Positions 1-9,705 are shown, counted from the first letter of the stretch. The stretch: 64,000 nt of DNA from Flavobacterium sp. WV_118_3 (GCF_039778605.1 NZ_CP156060.1:169501-233500), one strand, 5' to 3'. Translations and numbers: made by a program. Notes: generated by a model not told the origin, from the letters alone.

Positions 1-854
1 TGTAGGTGTTGTACTCACGGATTCCACCTAATGCAACAGCAGCATATTCCCACTCTGCTTCGGTTGGTAGTCTGTATTCCGGTAAGATGATACCTGACGT
101 TCTTTGGGCGTAAACGTTTTTAGCATCTTCTTTAGCCGCTAATTTATTTCGTTGTCCTTTGTAAACAAGTTCTTCGTTTCCTCCATATGTAGATGTAGGG
201 GAAGCTAAATACGATTCTGTACTAAAAGTGCTCTCTGCTTTTACTTCTGTAATTTTAGAGTCTTTTTTTAAGTATCCTTCGCGCTCCAAAATAGCCTCAT
301 TCACACGGTCTGTTCTCCATTTGCTGAACTCAACTGCCTGAATCCAGTTTACACCAACTACAGGGTAGTTTGCATAAGCAGGGTGTCTAAGGTAGTTGTT
401 AGTCATTGTTTCGTTATATCCTAAACGATTTCTCCATACCAAAGTATCCGGTAACGCACCAACATAAATGTTTTTGTAGTTCTCGTCTGTCGGTGGGAAA
501 ATGGTTTTTAACCAGAATAGGTACTCCGTATACATAAAGTTCGTTACCTCGGTTTCATCCATGTAAAACGACTGTACGTGTTGTTGGTTTGGAGTGTTGT
601 TCCAATCGTGCATCGGGTCATCTTGCACTTTACCCATAGTGAATGTTCCACCTTCTACGGCAACCATTCCAGGAGGGGTTTCTTGCTTTTTGTACTTCGC
701 ATTGTATTGGAAACCACCTTTCTTATCGTTGATTTTCCAACCAGTAGCTGCAGAAGTTCCTTTTGACCCCGATTTTTTACTACAACTAGTAAAACCAATC
801 GATAGCGATAATGCTGCCATCAATTGTAAAGCCATAATTCTGTTGATTTTCATA
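1..854 (-). CDS. gldJ: Gliding motility lipoprotein GldJ (N-terminal part, cut by window edge)
   Basis: The reading frame on the minus strand opens with ATG at 854 and runs off the left edge, so 284 residues are visible and the C-terminus is missing. The first 24 residues are a lipoprotein signal ending in the lipobox F-T-S-C, with Cys24 as the lipidation site. After it comes a formylglycine-generating-enzyme/sulfatase-modifying-factor-like fold: VEGGTFTMG near residue 60, YMDETEVTNF near 85, and a LPTEAEWEYAA block near the visible end. In Flavobacterium johnsoniae GldJ is an outer-membrane-associated lipoprotein needed for gliding and for stability of the GldK/T9SS machinery, and gldJ lies beside porU and porV as here. 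The FGE-like fold is structural in this family; no sulfatase activation is implied. It is divergent from porU, with a 239-base shared upstream region. Confidence 0.93.
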
Positions 855-883
855 CTTTCAGTTAGGTATAATTTTAGTGCCGC

Positions 884-912
884 AATATAATCATTAACCG
901 TTAAACGGCAAC
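884..912 (-). promoter_or_regulatory. Probable gldJ promoter (Bacteroidota type)
   Basis: Read on the minus strand, a TTG (912-910) is followed after 19 bases by TATATTGC (890-883), close to the Bacteroidota TTG-N19-TAnnTTTG pattern. It lies about 30 bases upstream of the gldJ ATG. The -7 box is imperfect, so this is an inference. Confidence 0.4.
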
Positions 913-1056
913 AATTTTTTTGTGATTTATTAAAACTAATTATAATTTTTTGTTAAATCTAATATAAAGAACGCTAGTTGTATTCAGATATTGTGTAAGC
1001 GACCTTTTTATTTATATATAGTGCGAAATTAGTTTTTCCAAAAAATATTTTTTCTC

Positions 1057-1087
1057 TTTGTAATATCTCTGTAATTAATACGTTTTG
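1057..1087 (+). promoter_or_regulatory. Probable porU promoter placing the transcript start at the ATG
   Basis: TTTG at 1057-1060 is followed after 18 bases by TACGTTTTG at 1079-1087, near the Bacteroidota -33/-7 consensus. Transcription would begin only a few bases further on, at or next to the porU ATG (1094), which suggests a leaderless or near-leaderless message. No Shine-Dalgarno is present. Confidence 0.4.
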
Positions 1088-1093
1088 ATCTTG

Positions 1094-4000
1094 ATGAAAA
1101 AATATATACTCTTTATCTTTTTGTTTACGAGTCTGCTGTCGTTCGCGCAGCAGAAAGAGCACATTGTAATTGAATGGAAACCGGCTGCAGGAATACAGTA
1201 TGAGACCGTTAATTATAAGGTGCCGCAATTTGCGGCTGAGAACTTCGAGTTTAATGCCGATCTGAAGAGTATCCGTTTTAAAAAAGCGATTCCGATTAAT
1301 GGTACTATCGATACCCGATCGTTGAAAATTTCGAATGTGGTTTACGAATCCATTAGTCGTAGCGATCTTAATGATCTTTCGGTAGCATCTTTGCCGGATA
1401 AACTAAACGAAAAACTGGAGCATTTTATCGCAAGAGACGAACAAAAAGCCGTGCTGATTTTTTCTCCTATTATTAAGGTAGGCGAAACGTTTAAAAGAGT
1501 GGTTTCGCTGGATGCCGAATTTTCAAATGGTGGTTCGTCCCGAATCGCTTCTCAGAATATGAATGTGTCAGCGGTTGCGAATTCGGTACTGGCCTCGGGT
1601 GATTTTTATCGTTTTTATGTCGAAAAATCAGGAGTTTATAAAATATCTAGGGCTTTTTTACAGCAACTCGGTATGAATACAGGAGTGGATCCGAGAAATA
1701 TTAAAATCTACGGGAACGGTGGGCGCATGTTGCCACTGTTAAACAGTACGCCTTATCCGGATGATCTGGAAGAAAATGCAATTCAGGTGATCGGTGAAGG
1801 GGATGGCGATTTTGGTGAATATGATTATATCATTTTTTATGCCGAAGGCCCGGAAGGTTGGAATAAGGAGAGTCTTACGAATGTGAATCTGTATGCCGAT
1901 CGTTCGCATTATTATATTACCACAAAAGGGGGTCCGGGTAAACGGATCAATACCAATGTGCAACCGTCGCAGGCTACAACGGTGACCTATAATCAGTTTG
2001 ACGATTATCAGTTTCACGAAGTGGATAAGGTGAATATCGGCCGATTGGGGCGAAAATGGTTTGGAGAAATGTTTGCCATTGAAAACGAACAGACGTTTAA
2101 ATTTCAGATTCCAAATCTTGTGACTTCTGTACCGGTAAAAATCCGCGTGAATATGGCTTCGGCTTCCTATGGAAATTCTTCTTTTCAGGTAAAAGCAAAC
2201 GAGCAAAGTATTGGAACAGCCAATTTTAATGCGCTGAGTCAGGATGTGCATGTGGCAGCTTATGAGACCTTACTTGAAAATACTTTTTCGGCTACTTCCG
2301 GAGATATTTCGGTAAAGCTGACATATGATAACGGAGGAGTGCCTTCGTCTAATGGGTATCTCGATTATATTGCATTGGAATCGCAACGGCAATTGGCTGG
2401 TTATGGAAAACAGTTTTTGTTCTACAGAAATGATGCGGCCAATAATATAGGTGTGGCCGAATATATACTGTCGAATGCTTCCGGTATCGGACAGGTTTGG
2501 GATGTGACGGATATTTATAATGTAACCAAATTCGATAATCAGGGACAGGCTACGTTTTCGTTTAAAGCAAATCTGGGGGAAGTCCGTAAATATGTAGCGG
2601 TCGATTATAATGATTTGTATTCGCCGATGAATGATGGGGCAGGTCGTATCCCGAATCAGGATTTAAAAGGAACGATTTTTAAAAACCAACAGGGTGAATT
2701 CCAGGATGTAGATTATCTGATTATAACGCCGGCTTCTTTAAACGGTCAGGCGGAACGATTGGCAAATTACCACCGTAATAACTCCGGGTTAAATGTAAAA
2801 GTGGTTAACCTCGAAAATATCTATCAGGAGTTTTCGTCCGGAAAACAGGATATTGCTGCAATTCGGAATTTTATAAAATATGTATACTGGAATGCCTCAA
2901 CGCCAACTAAAAGAGTGCGATATGTAAATATGTTTGGCGATGCTTCTTTTGATTATAAAAACAGGATTCCAAACAATACAAATATAGTGCCGGTTTTCCA
3001 TGGACTCAATCCAAATGATCCTAAAGTAAATAATTCGCAGAATTTCTCTGCCTACGCCACTTTTATGTCGGATGATTTTTATGTGTTGATGGATCCGACT
3101 GAAGGGCCGATGTTAACGACTGCAGGTTTGGATATTGCGGTGGGGAGGATGTTGGTAGGTTCAGGTCAGCAGGCGAGCGATATGGTTACCAAAGCGTTGG
3201 AGTATTTTGACGAACGATCCTATGGCAGATGGCGCAATAATTATGTGTTGATTTCGGATGACGCCGATAATACGACCGATGCGACTTTACAGTTTGACCT
3301 GGATAGACTGGGGGATGAATTGTATGAGAAAAAACCATTTGTGAATGTAAAGAAAATTCATACTGATTCCTATTTACAGGAAGTGGCTGCCGGAGGGGAA
3401 CGTTATCCGAAAGCAAGACAGGATATATTAGAGGCTTTTGCACAGGGAGCTTTGGCGGTGAATTACTTCGGTCACGGTGGGGAAGATGGTTTGGCTGCCG
3501 AACGTATTTTTGATAAAGCGGATGCGCAAAATCTGACGAATCGTTTTCGTTATCCGTTGTTTATTACGATTACGTGTGAGTTTACCCGTTTTGATAATCC
3601 GTATCGTCCAACGGGAGGGGAATATATGTATTGGAATACCGCCGGCGGAGCGGTGGCTTTGGTAGCGACAACCCGGGAAATCGGAATTACTACCGGGTTA
3701 AATATGAATAAATCGCTGAGTAAATTCCTGTATTCCTATGGGTCGGATGTGTACGATACGATGTCGGAAGCACTTCGCAAAACGAAAAATGAAAACCTGA
3801 CCGAGAACCGGAATGTGGTGTTTTTTATCGGTGATCCGGCAATGAAGCTGGCGATCCCGAAACCAAAAATCCGACTTACAAAAGTGAATGATGTTCCGGT
3901 GGCGCAATTTAACGATGCGTTACAGGCGCTTTCGTATGTGAAACTGGCTGGTGAAGTGACCGACGAAATCGGGAATCCGTTGCCGTCGTATAATGGCGAT

Positions 4001-4960
4001 CTGGCCGTGCAGATTTTTGATAAGAAAATTGCAAGAAGTACGTTAGGTAATAACGGTGCTTCCAATAGTAATGGTTTGATTATTATGAATTTTAAAACCC
4101 TGGGAGAAACCGTTTTCAGAGGAAATGCGTCGGTGAACAATGGTGTTTTCGAGTTTGGTTTTGTAATGCCTAAGGATATCCGGGTGCCGGTGGGTAACGG
4201 AAGGGTTAGTTTTTACGCGAAGAAAAAGCAGATATTGGAAAATCAGACCGGCTATGATACGCTGATTAAAATCGGAGGGGTAAATCCAAATGCAGCTGTC
4301 GATAATACACCGCCAAAAGTACGTTTGTATATGAATGACGAATCGTTTGTGTCGGGCGGAATTACGAATGCGTCGCCGTATTTGCTGGCGTTTCTGGAAG
4401 ATGAAAATGGAATTAATACCGCCAGTGGTATCGGACACGATATTATCGGGATTCTGGATGGCGATGAAACCAAGCCGTATGTGATGAACGATTATTACGA
4501 AACGTTTCCGGACGATTATACCAAAGGAAAACTGCGGTTTCCGTTCCGGAATCTGGCAAAAGGATTGCATACGCTTACGTTTAAAGCGTGGGATGTGTAT
4601 AACAATCTGGTAACGGCTGAAATTCAGTTTGTGGTGGTGGGTGATGAAGGTTTGGAGCTGGATAAAGTGTTAAATTATCCGAATCCTTTTGTAAGTTATA
4701 CTGAATTTTGGTTCACACACAACAGTCCGTACGAACCGTTGGATGTGCAGGTTCAGATCATGACAATTACCGGAAAAGTGGTGCGAACCATCAATCAATC
4801 CATTATGACTGAGGGCTTTCTGTCACGAGATATCAAGTGGGATGGAAGAGACGATTTTGGCGATCGGATTGGAAAAGGAGTCTATGTATATAAACTAACG
4901 GTTAAATCTTCCGTTTCAAATAAAAGGGCCGAAAAGTACGAAAAACTTGTAATCCTTTAA
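1094..4960 (+). CDS. porU: Type IX secretion system C-terminal signal peptidase PorU
   Basis: PorU is the gingipain-like (peptidase family C25) sortase of the T9SS: at the outer surface it removes the C-terminal sorting domain of cargo proteins and joins them to a lipid anchor. The chosen start (ATG 1094, 1,288 residues) gives a signal peptide ending near LLSFAQ; two upstream in-frame TTG codons were rejected. The C25 catalytic dyad is visible as His794 in NYFGHGG and Cys828 in TITCEF. The C-terminal ~90 residues (YPNPF, then a WDGRDDFGDRIGKGVYVYKL block) are FlgD/sorting-domain-like. It is divergent from gldJ and followed after 40 bases by porV, its partner in the attachment complex, which is the usual Flavobacterium arrangement. 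Length fits the family. Confidence 0.95.
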   Translation: MKKYILFIFLFTSLLSFAQQKEHIVIEWKPAAGIQYETVNYKVPQFAAENFEFNADLKSIRFKKAIPINGTIDTRSLKISNVVYESISRSDLNDLSVASLPDKLNEKLEHFIARDEQKAVLIFSPIIKVGETFKRVVSLDAEFSNGGSSRIASQNMNVSAVANSVLASGDFYRFYVEKSGVYKISRAFLQQLGMNTGVDPRNIKIYGNGGRMLPLLNSTPYPDDLEENAIQVIGEGDGDFGEYDYIIFYAEGPEGWNKESLTNVNLYADRSHYYITTKGGPGKRINTNVQPSQATTVTYNQFDDYQFHEVDKVNIGRLGRKWFGEMFAIENEQTFKFQIPNLVTSVPVKIRVNMASASYGNSSFQVKANEQSIGTANFNALSQDVHVAAYETLLENTFSATSGDISVKLTYDNGGVPSSNGYLDYIALESQRQLAGYGKQFLFYRNDAANNIGVAEYILSNASGIGQVWDVTDIYNVTKFDNQGQATFSFKANLGEVRKYVAVDYNDLYSPMNDGAGRIPNQDLKGTIFKNQQGEFQDVDYLIITPASLNGQAERLANYHRNNSGLNVKVVNLENIYQEFSSGKQDIAAIRNFIKYVYWNASTPTKRVRYVNMFGDASFDYKNRIPNNTNIVPVFHGLNPNDPKVNNSQNFSAYATFMSDDFYVLMDPTEGPMLTTAGLDIAVGRMLVGSGQQASDMVTKALEYFDERSYGRWRNNYVLISDDADNTTDATLQFDLDRLGDELYEKKPFVNVKKIHTDSYLQEVAAGGERYPKARQDILEAFAQGALAVNYFGHGGEDGLAAERIFDKADAQNLTNRFRYPLFITITCEFTRFDNPYRPTGGEYMYWNTAGGAVALVATTREIGITTGLNMNKSLSKFLYSYGSDVYDTMSEALRKTKNENLTENRNVVFFIGDPAMKLAIPKPKIRLTKVNDVPVAQFNDALQALSYVKLAGEVTDEIGNPLPSYNGDLAVQIFDKKIARSTLGNNGASNSNGLIIMNFKTLGETVFRGNASVNNGVFEFGFVMPKDIRVPVGNGRVSFYAKKKQILENQTGYDTLIKIGGVNPNAAVDNTPPKVRLYMNDESFVSGGITNASPYLLAFLEDENGINTASGIGHDIIGILDGDETKPYVMNDYYETFPDDYTKGKLRFPFRNLAKGLHTLTFKAWDVYNNLVTAEIQFVVVGDEGLELDKVLNYPNPFVSYTEFWFTHNSPYEPLDVQVQIMTITGKVVRTINQSIMTEGFLSRDIKWDGRDDFGDRIGKGVYVYKLTVKSSVSNKRAEKYEKLVIL

Positions 4961-4976
4961 TAAAATATTATATTTG
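4947..4976 (+). promoter_or_regulatory. Promoter of porV inside the 3' end of porU
   Basis: TTG at 4947-4949, a 19-base spacer and TATATTTG at 4969-4976 match the Bacteroidota consensus exactly. The -33 element sits within the last codons of porU, so porV can be transcribed separately from porU, with a leader of about 20 bases. Confidence 0.6.
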
Positions 4977-5000
4977 TTCAATTAAATCAAATAATAGCTA

Positions 5001-6173
5001 ATGAGAAAAATTGCAATATTATCGTTGTGTTTGTTTGCAGGCGCAACTCAATGGATGCAAGCACAGGATAGAGTTATTACAACCGGAGTTCCTTTTTTAA
5101 TGATTGCTGCCGATGCCAGAGCGGCGGGTATGGGAGATATCGGTGTATCGAGTTCTTCTGATGCTTATTCGCAACAATACAACCCGGCTAAATATGCTTT
5201 CGCCTTGACAAAACAAGGGTTTTCTGTGAGTTATACGCCTTATCTTACTTCTATTGCTAATGATATATCATTAGGTCAGATAACCTATTTTAATAAAATC
5301 AACGAACGTAGTGCCTTTGCCGGTAGCTTGCGTTATTTCGGATTAGGAGATATCCAGTTAACCGATGCGTTGGGGAATCAGTTAAATACTGTGAGTCCGA
5401 ACGAATTCGCTTTGGATGCGTCTTACTCTTTGAAATTGAGTGATCAATTCGCAATGGCGGTTGCCGGACGTTATATCCGTTCGAATCTGAAAATTAACGA
5501 CGGAACAAATGATGCTTCTGCAGCCAATACTTTCGCCGTTGACGTTGCCGGTTTCTACCAGTCGGAAGAAATTGCGTATTCTGATTTCGACGGACGTTGG
5601 AGAGCGGGTTTTAACTTCCAGAATATGGGGCCAAAAATTAGTTACGATAACGACGATCTAAGTAGTAACTTCCTTCCGGCTAACTTGAAATTAGGTGCTG
5701 GATTTGATTTTATCCTGGACGAATACAATAAAGTATCCGTAATGGGAGAGGTAAATAAATTATTAGTGCCAACGCCACCAGAGGTTACCGATCTTAATGG
5801 TGATGGTGTTATCGATAGTAACGACCGTAATATCGCGATTTCCGATTACCGTAAAACAGGATGGGTTTCCGGAATGTTTAAATCGTTTGGTGATGCACCG
5901 GGTGGAATGAGCGAAGAGTTAAAAGAGTTTACATGGGCTTTGGGAGCAGAATACATGTATCAGAATTCATTCGCTTTACGTGCCGGATACTTTAATGAAA
6001 GTGAATTAAAAGGAGCTCGTAAATATTTTACAATGGGTGCCGGATTCAAATACAGTGTTGTAAAAGTGGATGTTTCTTATTTGTTCTCAACATCGAAAGT
6101 GAGAAACCCGCTTGAAAATACCTTACGTTTCTCCCTGACATTCAATTTCGGAGATTCCTATGATGAATATTAG
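5001..6173 (+). CDS. porV: Type IX secretion outer-membrane protein PorV (LptO)
   Basis: PorV is an outer-membrane beta-barrel shuttle that carries T9SS cargo from the translocon to the PorU/PorZ attachment complex. The protein (390 residues) has a signal peptide ending near QWMQAQ, then the family-typical opening GVPFLMIAADARAAGMGDIGV (about residues 29-49) and SQQYNPAKYAF. The rest is made of alternating amphipathic beta-strands and ends in an aromatic strand (LRFSLTFNFGDSYDEY) typical of outer-membrane barrels. A Ca-like DLNGDGVIDSNDR loop lies near residue 265. It has its own promoter in the end of porU and is followed by a strong terminator. Confidence 0.94.
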   Translation: MRKIAILSLCLFAGATQWMQAQDRVITTGVPFLMIAADARAAGMGDIGVSSSSDAYSQQYNPAKYAFALTKQGFSVSYTPYLTSIANDISLGQITYFNKINERSAFAGSLRYFGLGDIQLTDALGNQLNTVSPNEFALDASYSLKLSDQFAMAVAGRYIRSNLKINDGTNDASAANTFAVDVAGFYQSEEIAYSDFDGRWRAGFNFQNMGPKISYDNDDLSSNFLPANLKLGAGFDFILDEYNKVSVMGEVNKLLVPTPPEVTDLNGDGVIDSNDRNIAISDYRKTGWVSGMFKSFGDAPGGMSEELKEFTWALGAEYMYQNSFALRAGYFNESELKGARKYFTMGAGFKYSVVKVDVSYLFSTSKVRNPLENTLRFSLTFNFGDSYDEY

Positions 6174-6199
6174 TAGATAATAATATAATAAACAAAGCG

Positions 6200-6229
6200 T
6201 CCAAATTCCATCCGGAATTTGGATTTTTT
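6200..6229 (+). terminator. Rho-independent terminator after porV
   Basis: A perfect 10-base stem, TCCAAATTCC at 6200-6209 and GGAATTTGGA at 6214-6223, with a 4-base loop, is followed by six T residues. Confidence 0.85.
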
Positions 6230-6249
6230 GTCTAAAAGAAGTTTTTAAT

Positions 6250-6732
6250 ATGAAGAAAATAGATGTGACAACGTCATTTTGGGTATACGGTTCTGAAAAT
6301 GAATTGCCAAATGAAGTAAAACCATTAATGGAGCAAGCGGTTGCAATCCGTAAGAAAGCCTATGCGCCGTATTCGAAATTTAGAGTAGGTGCGGCTATTT
6401 TATTGGATAATGGAAAAGTGGTAGTTGGATCCAATCAGGAAAATGCAGCCTATCCATCGGGACTTTGTGCCGAAAGAGTGGCGATTTTTCAGGCGGGTGC
6501 CTTATATCCGGAAGCGCAGATTTTAAAAATTGCGATTTCGGCTACTTCCGATGAAAAACCAGTCGAATCACCAATACCGCCTTGTGGTGCTTGTCGTCAG
6601 TCGATTGCCGAATACGAGTTCCGTCAGGAAAAACCAATTGAACTGTACTTTATGGGCGAAGTTGGGGAAGTGTATAAATCGGATTCATTGCAAAATATAT
6701 TACCGTTTCATTTCGATAAAAAATTCCTGTAA
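6250..6732 (+). CDS. cdd: Cytidine deaminase
   Basis: This enzyme hydrolyses cytidine and deoxycytidine to uridine and deoxyuridine in pyrimidine salvage. The 160-residue length fits the small tetrameric zinc form. The zinc site is clear: Cys73 and the catalytic Glu75 in GLCAERV, and Cys112 and Cys115 in PPCGACRQ. The substrate-binding stretch YAPYSKFRVGAA lies at residues 38-49. The N-terminal ~20 residues are an extension common in Bacteroidota homologues. It stands alone between the porV terminator and the 251-base region before pdhA. Confidence 0.95.
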   Translation: MKKIDVTTSFWVYGSENELPNEVKPLMEQAVAIRKKAYAPYSKFRVGAAILLDNGKVVVGSNQENAAYPSGLCAERVAIFQAGALYPEAQILKIAISATSDEKPVESPIPPCGACRQSIAEYEFRQEKPIELYFMGEVGEVYKSDSLQNILPFHFDKKFL

Positions 6733-6748
6733 CCGACATGTTGTCGGT
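6732..6748 (+). terminator. Small hairpin at the cdd stop codon
   Basis: ACCGACA (6732-6738) and TGTCGGT (6742-6748) form a 7-base stem with a 3-base loop directly at the cdd stop. There is no clear T-run, so it may be a weak terminator or a 3'-end stabilising hairpin. Confidence 0.35.
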
Positions 6749-6898
6749 ATAACGGTTTTGTGTAGAATTGTGAAAGAATAAGGCTGGAAGATTTTGTTGT
6801 TTTAAAAAGAACGGTTTATCCGAACCCCTTTTTTAAAACTTGATAAAAAAATAACAAAAATACATTCCTGTAAATTTTTACTTCTTCCGAGTATGTCT

Positions 6899-6906
6899 TA
6901 TTTTTG
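6899..6906 (+). promoter_or_regulatory. -7 element of the probable pdhA promoter
   Basis: TATTTTTG matches the Bacteroidota TAnnTTTG box. The -33 region is only T-rich. It would give pdhA a leader of roughly 70 bases. Confidence 0.4.
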
Positions 6907-6983
6907 CCGTTCGCAAAATTGTGTAAGGTGCTGTATTATGCTTTGTCAAATCAATACGGTGCAACAGCAAAAGTAAAAGCAAT

Positions 6984-7982
6984 ATGAAAGAAATCACAAA
7001 AGAAGTTTACCTTAAATGGTATGAGGACATGCAGTTCTGGAGAAAGTTCGAAGACAAACTGGCTGCATTATATATACAACAAAAAGTTAGAGGTTTTTTG
7101 CATTTGTATAACGGACAGGAAGCTGTTTTAGCAGGTGCACTTCACGCAATGGACCTAAGCAAAGACAAAATGATCACGGCTTATCGTAACCATGTTCAGC
7201 CAATTGGTATGGGTGTGGATCCGAGAAGAGTAATGGCGGAGTTGTTAGGGAAAGCTACCGGAACCTCAAAAGGATTAGGGGGTTCGATGCACATTTTCTC
7301 TAAAGAACACGGTTTTTACGGTGGTCACGGTATCGTGGGGGCGCAAATTCCGGTTGGAGCTGGTATCGCTTTTGCGGATAAATATTTCGGAACGGGTGGT
7401 GTTACCTTAACCTATTTCGGAGATGGAGCTGCACGTCAGGGATCGTTACACGAAGCGTTTAATATGGCAATGTTGTGGAAACTTCCGGTTGTGTTTATCG
7501 TTGAAAACAACGGTTATGCGATGGGAACTTCCGTAGAACGTACGGCCAATCATACCAATATCTGGAAACTGGGATTAGGATACGAAATGCCATGTGGACC
7601 GGTAGATGGAATGAATCCTATTAAAGTAGCTGAAGCGATGCATGAAGCAATGGAAAGAGCAAGACGTGGAGACGGACCAACTTTCCTTGAAATCAAAACA
7701 TACCGCTATAGAGGTCACTCAATGTCGGATGCACAACACTACCGTACAAAAGAAGAGGTGGAAGAATACAAAAAAATCGACCCGATCACTCAGGTATTAG
7801 ATATAATCAAAGAAAATAACTATGCTACAGAAGCTGAAATCGAAGCGATCGATCAGCGTGTAAAAGATCTTGTGGAAGAGTGTGAGAAATTCGCAGAAGA
7901 ATCACCATATCCGGATTTAAACGTAATGTACGACGTAGTATACGAACAAGAGAATTACCCATTTTTACCACATAAATTATAA
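6984..7982 (+). CDS. pdhA: Pyruvate dehydrogenase E1 component, alpha subunit
   Basis: E1-alpha works with E1-beta to decarboxylate pyruvate with thiamine diphosphate and to acetylate the lipoyl groups of E2. The 332-residue protein carries the ThDP motif beginning with GDG at 146-148 and ending with NN at 175-176. It also has HGIVGAQIPVGAG near 115-127 and the phosphorylation-loop-like YRYRGHSMSD. It is separated by 6 bases from the E2 gene, so the two are surely co-transcribed. No E1-beta gene lies between or next to them, so that subunit must be encoded elsewhere. A mitochondrial-type alpha2beta2 E1 is indicated rather than the single-chain AceE form. Confidence 0.93.
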   Translation: MKEITKEVYLKWYEDMQFWRKFEDKLAALYIQQKVRGFLHLYNGQEAVLAGALHAMDLSKDKMITAYRNHVQPIGMGVDPRRVMAELLGKATGTSKGLGGSMHIFSKEHGFYGGHGIVGAQIPVGAGIAFADKYFGTGGVTLTYFGDGAARQGSLHEAFNMAMLWKLPVVFIVENNGYAMGTSVERTANHTNIWKLGLGYEMPCGPVDGMNPIKVAEAMHEAMERARRGDGPTFLEIKTYRYRGHSMSDAQHYRTKEEVEEYKKIDPITQVLDIIKENNYATEAEIEAIDQRVKDLVEECEKFAEESPYPDLNVMYDVVYEQENYPFLPHKL

Positions 7983-7988
7983 TCGATT

Positions 7989-9617
7989 ATGGCAGTAGTT
8001 GTTACCATGCCCCGTCTAAGTGACACCATGACCGAAGGTGTTGTGGCGACTTGGTTAAAGAAAGTAGGAGATGTTGTTAAAGAAGGCGATATTCTTGCAG
8101 AAATTGAAACCGATAAAGCAACCATGGAATTCGAATCGTTTAATTCGGGTACCTTATTGCATATCGGAATACAAGAAGGAGAATCGGCTCCGGTAGATGC
8201 TTTATTGGCAATTATCGGTAACCCGGGCGAAGATATTTCCGCTTTATTGAGTGGTGGTGGTCAGCCTGCGGCGGCAGCTCCGAAAGAAGAAACGGCTCCG
8301 GCTTCGGAAGACGTAAAAACAGAAACAAAATCACAGGCAGCCGAAATTCCTGCCGGTGTAAAAATAGTTACAATGCCGCGTCTGAGTGATACGATGACCG
8401 ACGGTACCGTAGCAACCTGGTTGAAAAAAATCGGAGATAGCATTTCGGAAGGGGATATCCTGGCCGAAATCGAAACTGATAAGGCAACAATGGAATTCGA
8501 ATCGTTTAACTCCGGTACGCTTTTGTATATCGGTGTTCAGGAAGGACAGTCGGCTCCGGTTGACAGTATTCTGGCGATTATTGGCCCTGCCGGTACCGAT
8601 GTAAGTGCGCTTGCTGCCAATTACAAAGCCGGTGGTGCGGTAGAAACCGTTGCCGAAACCAAAACAGAAGTAAAAGAAACAACTGCAACAACAGCAGCGC
8701 CACAAACAACAACCGCTAACGGACGTGTGTTGGCATCGCCTTTGGCTAAAAAAATCGCACAGGAAAAAGGTGTGGATTTGACTCAGGTAAAAGGAACCGG
8801 TGAAAACGGACGTATCGTTAAAAAAGACGTGGAGAGCTTTACACCTCAGGCGGCTTCGGCACAACCGCAAACTGCTAGTGCGCCAACGGCAACTGCAGCT
8901 GCGACTCCGGTAAAACCTTTTGTTCCGGCTGGAGAGACCTATGTGGAAGAAGTGAAGAACTCACAAATGCGTAAAACGATCGCCCGTAGATTGGCAGAAT
9001 CGAAGTTTACAGCACCACATTACTACCTGACGATCGAAGTGGCTATGGACAATGCGATGGCTTCCCGTGAAATGATTAACGGATTGCCGGATACCAAAGT
9101 ATCGTTTAACGATATGGTGATCAAAGCGTGTGCGATGGCGTTGAAAAAACACCCACAGGTAAATTCACAGTGGAAAGAAGATGTAACGGTAATCAACCAC
9201 CATGTAAACATCGGAGTAGCGGTAGCGGTGGAAGACGGATTGGTAGTTCCGGTATTGCGTTTCGCGGACCAGATGACGTTATCTCAAATCGGTGCTAATG
9301 TAAAAGATGTAGCTGGAAGAGCCCGAAACAAAAAATTACAACCTGCTGAAATGGAAGGTAGTACATTTACTGTTTCGAATTTGGGAATGTTCGGAATTAC
9401 CGAATTTACATCGATCATCAATCAACCGAACTCGGCCATTTTATCGGTAGGAGCAATTGTTGAAAAACCGGTGGTTCGCAACGGACAAATCGTAGTTGGA
9501 AATACAATGAAAGTAACCCTTGCGTGCGATCACAGAACTGTTGACGGTGCAACCGGAGCACAGTTTTTACAAACTTTAAGACAATATCTGGAAAACCCGG
9601 TGACTATGCTGGCATAA
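7989..9617 (+). CDS. pdhC: Pyruvate dehydrogenase E2, dihydrolipoamide acetyltransferase
   Basis: This is the core of the pyruvate dehydrogenase complex and transfers the acetyl group to coenzyme A. Domain order in the 542 residues: lipoyl domain 1 (about 2-77, lipoyl Lys43 in ETDKATMEF), an Ala/Pro/Glu-rich linker, and lipoyl domain 2 (about 124-199, Lys165 in the same motif). A second linker, a peripheral subunit-binding domain (about 245-285, ASPLAKKIA...GENGRIVKKDV) and the catalytic acyltransferase domain with the DHRTVDGA motif near the C-terminus follow. The two lipoyl domains are nearly identical, which points to internal duplication. It is translated just after pdhA and ends at a strong terminator. 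The gene could equally be called aceF. Confidence 0.94.
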   Translation: MAVVVTMPRLSDTMTEGVVATWLKKVGDVVKEGDILAEIETDKATMEFESFNSGTLLHIGIQEGESAPVDALLAIIGNPGEDISALLSGGGQPAAAAPKEETAPASEDVKTETKSQAAEIPAGVKIVTMPRLSDTMTDGTVATWLKKIGDSISEGDILAEIETDKATMEFESFNSGTLLYIGVQEGQSAPVDSILAIIGPAGTDVSALAANYKAGGAVETVAETKTEVKETTATTAAPQTTTANGRVLASPLAKKIAQEKGVDLTQVKGTGENGRIVKKDVESFTPQAASAQPQTASAPTATAAATPVKPFVPAGETYVEEVKNSQMRKTIARRLAESKFTAPHYYLTIEVAMDNAMASREMINGLPDTKVSFNDMVIKACAMALKKHPQVNSQWKEDVTVINHHVNIGVAVAVEDGLVVPVLRFADQMTLSQIGANVKDVAGRARNKKLQPAEMEGSTFTVSNLGMFGITEFTSIINQPNSAILSVGAIVEKPVVRNGQIVVGNTMKVTLACDHRTVDGATGAQFLQTLRQYLENPVTMLA

Positions 9618-9640
9618 TCTGGAATATTCCAAATAAATCA

Positions 9641-9672
9641 ATCCCGTCTTGATATTCAGGACGGGATTTTTA
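9641..9672 (+). terminator. Rho-independent terminator after the PDH E2 gene
   Basis: Stem ATCCCGTC (9641-9648) pairs with GACGGGAT (9660-9667) and is followed by a T-run. Confidence 0.85.
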
Positions 9673-9705
9673 GTATTTTAGCGAAAGTGTAAAAATACTC
9701 CCCAC

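Noticed and set aside
1739..2251. A 170-codon minus-strand frame inside porU
   Set aside because: Low-complexity shadow translation rich in Ile and Arg; the plus-strand porU product is clear.
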